Source: Heligmosomoides polygyrus polygyrus (lineage: Eukaryota; Nematoda; Chromadorea; Rhabditida; Heligmosomidae). Taken from it: a stretch of 64,000 nucleotides of DNA. The notes below the pieces were generated by a model, which saw only the letters and a list, made by a program, of their open reading frames with translations, searched no databases and was not told the DNA's origin. Positions 25,101 to 37,100 of the stretch are shown here, one piece after another. Numbering within the stretch: position 1 is the first letter of the stretch; each line of letters begins with the position of its first letter. The stretch lies in the NCBI GenBank assembly GCA_947396885.1, contig OX377202.1, forward strand, positions 61,592,034 through 61,656,033, in the 5' to 3' direction. The position numbers were made by a program, and so were the translations under genes.

Positions 25101-28100
25101 TCCATATGGAGTTATGCGATTCTTTTTTTAGTGAAGCATCACGAATATCTACCATGAGGTTTTGTTTTGGCTGACTATGGTGACTTATTGAATTCTGACA
25201 CGAAACTGTTGCTTGGGGAACCATCTAGGAACTGTCTAGCTGTGTCACCTTAGGCGTAGGGTTTCTGGGCTGGCACAGACTGAATATTCCTGTGGAAGTG
25301 TGGACCCACATTGACTAATCAGTCATCCAGCTATCATCTTAGGTCCCAGAATGAATTCTGAGTACTGGTTTTGGTGATTACAATGCAGCTGTTGTTGAGT
25401 ATGCAGATATCCGTGCAGTCACAAATCGTCCATGATGCCACAGGTTTCTAAAAGTGTTGAGAAGATCCCTTTGCTGGTCGGAAATGATCTAGGTGGCTAC
25501 TCCAGTTTCAGACTTTACAAGAGTCGGTTTTTTAATGGGTCTGTAAGTAACCTCAAGTGGTTAAGTCGGTTAAGTCTAGCGTTCAAAAAATATCAACATC
25601 CAAAATCAGAGAAAAACCCGTCGCAGAAACTACATATGGAAAGACTGCATGCTGAAGTGGTGAGAAATAATGAGATAAGATCCTGAATTTGTTTTCGTTT
25701 ATTGCTCTAGCCATAGCTAAGAGGTTATATAACAGTACTATTAATTTTTGCTCCGCTATGATGTGTTATGATGAGGATGACCATTGAACTGTAGGATTCT
25801 GCTGCTCGCAAAGTTCTGGGCAAGAAAAAGTGCAATAGAAGCCGCTTCTAATGCCGTTTCAGATGCACTTTGACCGAAAAAATGGCGAACATGTGTCATT
25901 TCCGCTCCCGCGTTTCGTATTCCGGTTTCCGGCCATTTTTGAGCGTCTTCCGTCTTCCGCTTTTTCCATAAAAATTTCCGCAAATTTCCATAATACTATT
26001 CCCTTCCACTCGTAATGCTCCGCCTTTCAGCCAGTTCGAGTTGAGCCTGTGTCGAAAGCCGCTACTGCAACTCAGAGCACAGATTTGGCCCATAGGAAGC
26101 CACAAAAGAAGCAAGGTAGGTAAACACGTATTTCCGAGCAAGCGTTGGTGCCTTCCTCATCCCAGGGCCAGTTCTGCTCACTCTCCAGTATTTCGAGCCA
26201 GCCGTGCGTGGATTGACGCAGTGTGCTCTATCAATCTCTCTCCAACCACGTCCTCATCAAACACAGATTGATTGCAATCGTAAAGTTTAGGGCTGCTCAA
26301 GCACAAATATCCGGCAAAATACGACGAGTATCTGTGGGGGAAGGAAGATGCTCCTGCATCGATTCCCATCTCTGTCGAAGAAGAACTGCCTTCAGCGGAA
26401 GTCATTGAAATGATCACAAAGCCAGCAAAGCGAGGAAGAACGGTTGGCGCTTCTCGGAGATTTTTCTGGTCCCCCTTTGTCTATCGTCGAAGCGGTTCAG
26501 AAATTTGCTGGGAAACGGATAACCTTCTCAGACGACCGCATGTTTTCAAGGAAGGTTGAAGGAGCAGACATCAGGAGACAACCGCAGAGAAGCCTCAAGG
26601 TCAGTCGCTCCTACAAAGTGTCTCAACCAGTCTGCAGTGGCTGGTGCTGCAACAAACTAAGCGATCTCGGTAGGATACATTTATCAATCACATTAATCCA
26701 TATAGTTACTGTGCAGACATCCTTATGGTTAGTAGTATTTTTCCTACAGGGTTATGCTTGTAGCTCCTTTTATTAGAAAGTGGTGGGCCCTTATTTAGAG
26801 CGACCGACTATCATCCTAGCCCTCTTCCAACCCTCACGAAGTCGCCAAATTTCTGGAGACTTAACGTTGAATACCCCTTATCATGGAAGCGTGTTGGGCT
26901 CTCTAGAGTCTTCTCCCTTGTGAACATCCGTCTAGTGCAGCTGCCCTACAACTCTATTGCGGTCGGTGGTATGCAAAGCAGCAACGTCCTAGTACGAAAC
27001 CGCTATTCGTCCGCATGCGTAACGTTCTATTGTGCGTCGTGTAGCTTTAGCAAAACTATAAAGACAGCTTAGCAAGACTACGGAACCGGGGACTGAGCTA
27101 TGAGCAGGGTGAAAAAAGATGAACCAGTCGTTATTAGCTGGAGCGCATCGCACAGCCGTAAGATCCAGCTTGTGCGGGGCTCTGAATAAAATCCTTACAA
27201 CTGGGTCGTTTTGGAAGCTTCGAAACGGCAGCACGATTAGGACTGTTCCAAAGAAGACCAATGGCACACATAGGCCTGCGACAGAGTCTTGCGGTAGCGT
27301 ACCGCGATCTGTGCTTTTCCGTCGTCGACCACATTCCCCCTCAGCGTGAGTGCATTGCACTGCGCGAGAATGCCTTCGAGAACCGCGGTTGCATTAACTT
27401 TGCCATAAATGTTCGAGGATTGCATCCGCTGAGGGGGATGTGGATGCCTTGCTGACGGCGGCAAGGCGGCATGCCGCAAAACTCTGTCACGGGCCTGTTT
27501 GTCTCCCACATTTTCAGAATATTTATTTCCACTCGCTTTAGATTTTCGTGTAGGAAAGGTCCGTCCGTAAATCAGTGAAACCGTCTTCTGAAAGACAGAA
27601 CAATATCGCTGCATCCTGTCTTAATCCAACCCCGCTATTTAGAAGCCAAATCCACTACCGAAGAATGGCGATTCTACTAGCAAACGGGAAAATATGTCAC
27701 AGAGGATTCCCGTTCATCTGTCCAACCTCGCGCCTGCAAAAGGTAGCCATGAAATCAGTCCGGCTTTGATCAATATCGATCATCCTAGAGAGGAAAACCA
27801 GTTGTACACAGCATAAAAGATGGAAAGCCTGATAATGTCTTTAAAGCAGGTCAGGAATGAAATTCCGTAAAAGGTGCTGCAACGGAGCCTGCAAAGTCAA
27901 TCACACGATCTGAAGGCCCTCATTAAAGCAGGAGCTGGGCCGCTACTATTAATACTGCTCCATAGTGACCACTAATGCTTGAGCAATTGGCGTTTCTAGT
28001 CGCATCTATTTGGTTCTTTCTATTCGTTTTTATGCTACTAACGATAAGATTTTGCGGCACTACTGTACTTTGCGGACTCCAGAGGACGAGGAGGGGTCGA

Positions 28101-31100
28101 AAAAAATTTCGCCCAAATTTCGCCTAGGGGTTATTTGGGGTGCTGATCACGAATCTGACATCCGTTTTCCGTTTTACGCTAGAATTACGCTGGAGCACGG
28201 TAGGTTACGGTAGGTGCCAGTGAATAGGGCTGTCGAGGTCATAATCACCGATTTCGCTCAAAATTCGGCCAGGGGGAGGCTATTTGGGGTGCTGATTACG
28301 AATCTGGCATCCGTTTTTCGTTTTACCTGGAGTACGGTAGGTTACGGTAGGTACGAGTGATTAAGGTCATGGTCACCGATTTCGCCCAAGCTTCGGCTAT
28401 AGGGGTTATCTGTGGTGCTACGTGTGAGCACAGCATGCAAGCGGTCCCGCAGCGATCGCCTGAAAATTCGCAAATCAGCGGGGAACCATTTTTGCGAGAA
28501 ACTCTTCGATAGGCGAAGGCTTAATCGAGAGATATCAGTCTAAGCATCATGGCCCTCCACGCACTGCTCCACAACCGCCGCCAGGAATAACTGCGCGACT
28601 TCAAGATGAAGGACGTCTTTGACAAGCTAAACATGGATGCAGCCAATTTCTAGGAATGGCTTAGAAGGATAGGATTGCTCGCAATCGGTGACCATGACCT
28701 TAGCAGCCTTATTCACCCGCACCTACCGTAACCTACCGTACTCTAGGGTAAAACGAAAAAAGGATGTCAGATTCGTGATCAGCACCCACAATAACCCCCA
28801 TAGGCGAAGTTTAGGCGAAATCGGTGATTATGACTTCGACAGCCTTAGTCACCAGTACCTACCGTAATCTACCGTACTCCAGCGTAAAACGGAGAACGGA
28901 TGTCAGATTCGTGATCAGCACCCCAAATAACCCCCATAGGCGAAGTTTGGGCGAAATCGATGATTATGACTTCGACAGCCTTAGTCACCGGTACCTACTG
29001 TAATCTACCGTACTCCAGCGTAAAACGGAAACCGGATGTCAGATTCGTGATCAGCACCCCAAATAACTCCCATAGGCGAAGTTTGGGCGAAATTTTTTTT
29101 CGACCTCTCCTCTTCCTCTTGAGTGCGTAAAGTACAATAGTGCCGATTTTGCTGAACAAGTGCTGCGTCACGCCTATCGGCGTGCCTCGCACTTGCGCGC
29201 TTCGCGCGATGTTGCAGTATCTCTAAGCTAAGGACAATGACATCAAGCTAGCTGGTCTACTTGTACAGCTTTTTCCCTACCTAGGAGTAGAAAAGGCTCT
29301 CAGTACGTGCAGTATATAGTATGATAGGGCGATCTATTGGTTCCACGCTACTGGTTCTCCTTAGTGAAACGTTCCCCCATTACTGGTACTGGTTCCCCTC
29401 AATGATCCCCCTTAGCTGACGACGTCTTCGGCACGTCTTCTGAATCCCCAGGCATATTGGACGATGCCTTCGGCACGTCCACCTGAATCCCCAAACACGT
29501 TGAGCGAAGTCTTTGAAACGTCATGCGACGTACTGCGCACGTCTTCTGAATCCCCTGGCACGAAGAAGACGCTCGGGTATTTTCTGCTTTTTTTGCTCCC
29601 CATAATTTGATCAGTATCAATTGACGGCGATCGATGTTCTGAAAACGAACTTCGACCTCGCCAGCACTCCCAAAAACTTCGCCCACACTTCCCCTAGGGG
29701 GGTGGATTAATTAGCGTGTTTTTGGATTAATTCACGAATCTAACATCCTTCTTTGAAATTTCAGACGATTATGGTAGGGTACGGTAGGTAACGGTGACAA
29801 AGGCTGTCGATGTCATCATCACCGATTCTCCCCAGTGCTAAGGGGGCTATTTGGAGTGATAAACACGAATCCTGCAGCAATTTCTCGTATTACGCTGCAG
29901 CACGGTAGCTACTGATCAGGATCGCCATAGCATATTGGACGACAAACTCCTCGAGATAGAAGCAGAATCCGTCGAAGACGCCAGGAGACGCGAGCCTAAC
30001 ATCAGAAACGATCAAAAACAAAAGAAGACACTCACGCTCGAACTTCTAACCATTTCACTCGGATTTTCTCAACAGTTTGATTTCTTCGGATCGATTTCGC
30101 TGATAAAATGACTCAGCCTCTTACTGAAACGAATCATCGAGCCGTTGTCTCACCCCCCCCCCCCTTCATCAGCGATATCACGATGCTTCCTTCCGCTGTT
30201 CACCGGATCGCAGCGTAATCTATGAGGCTAATCAAAAGCGAAACACCCAAAAAGCAAGTCAAGCTCCTCGAAATAGAAAATGAATCCGTCGAAGACGTCA
30301 GAAGACGCGAGCCGAACATCAGAAACGATCAAAAACAGAAGAAGACACTCACGCTCGAACTTCTAACCATTTCACCCGGACCTTTTCAACAGTTTGATTT
30401 CTTCGGAGCGATTTCGCTGATAAAATGATTCAGCCTTTGACTGAAAGGAATCATCGAGCCGTTGTCTCACCCCCACCCCCCTCATCAGCGATATCACGAT
30501 GCCTCCTTCCGCTGTTCACCGGATCGCAGCGTAATCAATGAGGCTAATCAAAAGCGAAACACCCAAAAAGCAAGTCAAGCTCCTCGAAATAGAAAATGAA
30601 TCCGTCGAAGACGTCAGAAGACGCGAGCCGAACATCAGAAACGATCAAAAACAAAAGAAGACACTCACGATCGAACTTCTAACCATTTCACCCGGACTTT
30701 TTCAACAGTTTGATTTCTTCGGAGCGATTTCGCTGATAAAATGACTCAGCCTCTTACTGAAACGAATCATCGAGCCGTTGTCTCACCCCCCCCCCCCCCT
30801 TCATCAGCGATATCACGATGCCTCCTTCCGCTGTTCATCGGATCGCAGCGTAATCAATGAGGCTAATCAAAAGCGAAACACCCAAAAAGCAAATCAAACT
30901 CCTCGAAATAGAAAATGAATCCGTCGAAGACGCCAGAGAGCACCACCGCGCTTTAATTAGGAGAAAATGAATCCGTCGACAAAGTCAGAGAGCGCCACTG
31001 CGCTTCGATTAGGTCCCGCCTAGATTCAAAACACCCGCGTAATTTTAAATTCAAAACGTCAAGTCAATAATTCTTGAGAAAAAGCACTGAAGGGAAGTAG

Positions 31101-34100
31101 AGTGCAGTGTCTGCACCCTCCTGCTTAGAGATCGCTCACTCCAGAGGTAGAGTAGAGCTACGAAAAAAACTTCGCCCACACTTCGCCTAGGGGGGGGGTG
31201 GTTAATTAGCGTGCTGATCACGAATCTAACATCCTTCTTTGAAATTTCAGCCGATTATGGTAGGGTACGGTAGGTAACGGTGACTAAGGCTGTCGATGTC
31301 ATCGTCACCGATTTTCCCCTCACACTTCCCTCGCACTCCTCCAACACCGGATAGAGGCATATCGTTACTGGACCCCTCCTGGACAGACAGGACAAACACG
31401 TCGCCCTGGACTGACACGGCATCCCGTACAGAATGACAGAAGTTACACTCCCCTTAGCGGCTTATTATATAGAAGGAAGAAGGATGATGATGACCTCCAC
31501 CACCTACACTCCTTAAATTTCACACCGCTTGAATGGCATCCACAAAAGATCGATAATATCGACCGATATCGATTGATCAACTTCAGATTCGTGTTCAGCG
31601 ACCTCGATTACCCCCAAGGCTAAAGTTTCGGACCGCTTGGACGAAATACACGAAAAATCGATATTATCGATCGATATCGATTGATCAACTTCAGATTCGT
31701 GTTCAGCGACCTCGATTACCCCCAAGGCTAAAATTTCGGACCGCTTGGACGAAATACACGAAAAATCGATATTATCGATCGATATCGATTGATCAACTTC
31801 AGATTCGTGTTCAGCGACCTCGATTACCCCCAAGGCTAAAGTTTCGGACCGCTTGAACGAAATACACGAAAAATCGATATTATCGATCGATATCGATTGA
31901 TCAACTTCAGATTCGTGTTCGGCGACCTCGATTACCCCCAAGGCTAAACTTCCGGACCGCTTGGACGAAATACACGAAAAATTGATATTATCGATCGATA
32001 TCGATTGATCAACTTCAGATTCGTGTTCAGCGACCTCGATTACCCCCAAGGCTAAAGTTTCGGACCGCTTGAACGAAATACGCGAAAAATCGATAATATC
32101 GATCGATATTGCTTGATCAACATCAGATTCGTGTTCAGCGACCTCGATTACCACCAAGGCTAAAGTTTCGGACCGCTTGAACGAAATACACCCCCCCCCT
32201 ACACCCCCCCCTCTCTCTACTCCAGCACCGCATCTCCAGGCACGTTTGGCAGCGTGTTCGGCACGTCTACTGACTCGCCAGGCACGTTGGGCAACGTGTT
32301 CGGCACGTCTACTGAGTCGCCAGGCACGTTGCACAACTGCAACCCCCCTCCTCCGACGATTCCCCCTTACAGGACTCCAGCACCGCATCTCCAGGCACGT
32401 TTGGCAGCGTGTTCGGCACGTCTACTGACTCGCCAGGCACGTTGGGCAACGTGTTCGGCACGTCTACTGAGTCGCCAGGCACGTTGCACAACTACTACCC
32501 CCCCCCCCCCCCCCTCCTACACACCCCCCTCTCTCACTACTCCAGCACCGCATCTCCAGGCACGTTTGGCAGCGTGTTCGGCACGTCTACTGACTCGCCA
32601 GGCACGTTGGGCAACGTGTTCGGCACGTCTACTGAGTCGCCAGGCACGTTGCACAACTGCAACCCCCCTCCTCCGACGATTCCCCCTTACAGGACTCCAG
32701 CACCGCATCTCCAGGCACGTTTGGCAGCGTGTTCGGCACGTCTACTGACTCGCCAGGCACGTTGGGCAACGTGTTCGGCACGTCTACTGAGTCGCCAGGC
32801 ACGTTGCACAACTACTACCCCCCCCCCCCCCCCCTCCTACACACCCCCCTCTCTCACTACTCCAGCACCGCATCTCCAGGCACGTTTGGCAGCGTGTTCG
32901 GCACGTCTACTGACTCGCCAGGCACGTTGGGCAACGTGTTCGGCACGTCTACTGAGTCGCCAGGCACGTTGCACAACTGCAACCCCCCTCCTCCGACGAT
33001 TCCCCCTTACAGGACTCCAGCACCGCATCTCCAGGCACGTTTGGCAGCGTGTTCGGCACGTCTACTGACTCGCCAGGCACGTTGGGCAACGTGTTCGGCA
33101 CGTCTACTGAGTCGCCAGGCACGTTGCACAACTACAACCCCCCTCCCCCCACGATTCCCCCTCACAGTTCAGCACCGGATGGCCAGGCAGACCGTCACTG
33201 ATCCCCCCTGGACAGACACTCCGCCCCGTACAGACACTCTCCCCCGTACAGACGCTCCGCCCCGTACAGACGCTCCGCCCCGTACAGACGTTAGCGGCTT
33301 ATTATATTAGAAGGATATTTATGGGCCACTCTGTAGTGACATTTCACTCCATCAAATTGTTTCCTTTAAGCAGGTTTCTCTCGCCGGCGCTCCTAAGCCC
33401 TCGTATGAAAACAAAGCGAGGTCTTTTCTGCAAATGGTCAACACCAAGAATAGCCATTCGGATAAAGGTGAGAAGAAGGTCATCGCTCCTGTCGCCCAAC
33501 TCGACAGTTCAGCTGTCATCAACAGTCTGTCCGGTGAGAGATTCATTTATTGTCAGTACCCTTCGCCATAAGAAAAAAACCTCTTCCACTCGTCAAAAGC
33601 CGGCGAAATGAAAAGAAAATAGTTGGTTCGGGATTATAATGTTTTAGATTTTTATGACTTGTTTGATGAAATATCGAGGGGGCGATCGGGGGCGATCGGT
33701 AGGCCTGATGCGTGTTTCTTCTGCTTCTGCAAAATATAAAAAGTTGTATGCAATGGGATACGTATCGCCGACCTCTTATCCACGAGTTACCAGGCGACAA
33801 ATCTTTGCCATTTTTGGACCTTAAAAAGGAGCTTCACAGTTGTTCCCCTTAATAGATGCTCTGTAAGACCATATAGGTCTTGTTGAGATTCGTTGGAGCA
33901 ACTTCACGGCCCTTCCTTGTAAGTGCGAAGTCATTGCAGTTCTACTCCCCTTGTCTTTTAAAAATACTCTGCTTCCAAGAAAGGCCAATCGCATTTTTCT
34001 ACTTTCAAGGCTGCTCTGAAGAAAACGTTCCCATCTGGATGGCTTTTGAGAACTCAGTCGGCAGTGAGGTCATCGATAGCACTTTCGTGAAAGACTGGAG

Positions 34101-37100
34101 CGCCTGCAAAGAAATTTGCGAAGACGAGGTGGGTGGCCTATAATTCCTCGTTTTCTAGAGAGCTGACATAAAGTAATTCTAGCAGATCCAAGGAATAAAC
34201 ACGGCCTGTTTAGAAGTGCAAGTCTTTCACGTACTATGATGACCGGCAGTGTATGGTTAACACTGAGGATGAAGGAGTTCATCTTCGCCCACCGCCCAAA
34301 GGCGAATTCACTGCAAAAACTGGTCTCAAGTTCTGCTATCCAGGTGCGGAAGCCTTTTGCTGTGCAGCTTGACCGTGTTTGCAATAAGCGTAGCATTTCA
34401 GGCAACATTTCCCCCTATCACGGATGTGCAAACTTCAATGCATTCCGTGACTACGCATTACAGGTAAGGTCACCTTCTCTTCTTAAATTCTTACATCCTT
34501 GCTTTGGTCGATAGAAAACGACCAGAGTGCGTTTTAGCTTCTAAAATCTCAGTCGTGTTCAGGCTCTAAATGCAGAAAGATTCACAATCAGTGTAGAAAT
34601 TAGGAAGTGATTGAACTCTTCATTTCAGAAAGAACCCATAGAGCAGTTCGATGGTCTGCCTTTCGGCTATGACGGTCTCAAACTTTGTGTCGAGCTTTGC
34701 GTTCTCAGCACAGAATTTCCTTGCAAAGTGGGTCTCTTGTTGCTGTTCTTCCGTACTGGCCTCGACTTTCTTCTTCTCTTTCCATTTGTATTACTTTCGG
34801 AAGAATACAGAGAAGGCCTCTGAAATTTCGTCCCAGTAAGTGTGGTGGTATGTAGGTCAGCAGCTACTCTTTTAACTGCGTATTCTTGCGCTGGTTTCCG
34901 ATAGGAGTGTTCCAGAGTGCCACGCCTAGTGATCCGTTGAATCTGTGCAGTATTTTGAAATTCCCTCATCGCTTCCTCAAGCTCAACTTTCACGATTCCA
35001 TGGAGCAAGGCATAAATATATACAATTTTCAGATTCTAGGAGCAAGACATAAATATATACAATTTTCTTGTCAAATTCGACATCTAAAATCAATTTGGTC
35101 TCCTTCGAATTGACTAAGCAATGATTCTGTTTGCATAGAGTTAAGCATTTCTCAGCGGAGCAACAAAACCTGTTATAGAAAGCACACATATCTTCACCTT
35201 CCTGTTCCAACTAAGCAGTGTTTACATCGTCAGTCAAATGTAAACTGCTACATATAAGCTAGACTACGGCATGGCGCTTCGATTCTTTTAAAAAATTATA
35301 ACACTGCTGCTTTTTTGCTCCTGGAATAAATGTTCAACGATTTTTTTATTTGTTTGGATGAAAATCTTATAAAATCTCTAATAGTTGGACAGGTGAAAAA
35401 AGGTCAAAGAAGGTCGCCCCAAATATTCCTTTAGCCAATAGCAAATACCCCTTGAGCGTACGATTTCCTAGTGATTGTCCTGGCTTGTGCATGCAAGGTG
35501 GCCCATGAAAACTAGTACAAAATTTGGCAGCTGTCAATTGTCTTAAATGCAACAATTAAAATGTAGCGCATCCTTGGCACTATAAAAATTCTCCTCATAT
35601 TAAAGAGTACTGGGCTTCGATCTGAAACAACCTATTGTCTTCCCCTGGTTCACGATGAAGCACTCCCACAGCTACATTTGTGGTGGTCACTGAACAATCA
35701 GTATTGCGGCTTCGCATAGGACATTCTAGAGCCCTTTCCAAGATGAGCATTAGGTGGATGGATCTGACGAGTGAGTTGAATTGAAGAACGCGTTGGTTGT
35801 CGATCACATGTATTGCAGCAGCGGACAGGAACGGTTTCAATATCGAACCGCACGCGCAATCTCTCGTTGTGCAATGTGCAGATTTAAGCAAAGACGGTGA
35901 GGTAGACGAGGTTTCAGCTGTGAGCCGGAAGGGGTGGAAACGACGATATTGCAGGCAAAGCAAGAGCTCGTGGCACGAGCTGGGTAGCCAGCCACGGCTG
36001 CCTTGACAAAATTGATGGAAAATTTGACGTACACTGCTGAGTCGTTCCAAAGAGATCAAATTATAGGGCGCTTAACACCGCTTCTGGAAACCTGACGGCA
36101 CACATAGATTGGCTCCGCATGTATGTAGCTGCTCATCTTTCGCGATTTCTTAAGCAAATCTCTTCACACACTAGGTTTTCAATAAACAAAATGAAAAATT
36201 AGTACCTGACCACTATACATTGGATCCGAATGGATCATTTCGTATATCCGATTAGGATATGACTACCCGAATCGTCCAATTATCCGGCCACTGCAAAATT
36301 GCCCTTATCCGAATCATCCGAAAATTCGGGGTCCGCGAAATTGTCACTATCCGAATCATCCAATTATCCGGACCTGGTGGATTTGGATAGAATCGGATAA
36401 ATTCGGATAACCCGTTCAATTTCCTTGCTCCATTTTGAAATCGCGCACCCTGGATAAAAGCACATTCAAAATGAATTTCGCAGGCGGGCACGCTGCGGAG
36501 TCATACGTTTCTACGCCCCACTGTGAAATAGCACGCCTTCTGATCCGAACTTCGCTATTTCACATTGTATAGTATTCGCTGCAAATTGGGTCGATTGGGG
36601 TCGCCATATAGAACAGCCCTATACCGCACTTTGTGGTGCATAAAATTAAAAATGTTATTCAACACTTGTGTGTCTACCGTTTGATAAACTGTGTTAGACC
36701 ATTTCTGGTGTGATACAACATTCATGTTCCTTTTTGGGAAGGAGGAAAAGCATTGAATACATGATGATCCTCCCCCCCCCCCCGAACCAATTTGCGTCAC
36801 TTGATAATGGTATTTTGGAGAGCCCGGGTCTTAGAATAATTCAACCTGAAATGAGGGATGTGAGAATTTTTTTTTAGAAAAGCGGTAGACGGGATACGGA
36901 ACGGAAAACTTAAAAATGAGCGAAAACGGAATGCGAAACATCGCCGAAACGAAAATGACTCAAAACTCTTTAGTTCGTCTAATATTTCATAATTATACAT
37001 ATATCCAAAGTGGTAGTAATAACTGAGATGCCGTTAACGAATTTAGATAGCGGGCAAGGCAGCATGCGACTCTTTTTCAGCAACATATAACAATAACAAT

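Noticed and set aside
32177..33310. Long overlapping frames (up to 219 codons) on both strands, and the 291-codon - strand frame at 31513-32388, considered as genes.
   Set aside because: They follow from satellite periods without stops; no splice sites, start context or flanking exons support a gene. Kept only as repeat annotation.
34201..34343. Apparent one-base frameshifts in the PAN gene near 34214 and 34344, which first suggested a pseudogene.
   Set aside because: Both are resolved by introns with TTTAG (ending 34213) and TTTCAG (ending 34401) acceptors, which restore phase exactly.
34667..35008. - strand frame with coding-like LEEAMREFQNTAQIQRITRR.
   Set aside because: Part of it is antisense to PAN exon 13, and no splice partners were found for the rest.
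35595..36059. 154-codon - strand frame in PAN intron 13.
   Set aside because: No recognised motif and no convincing acceptor or donor; could be chance.
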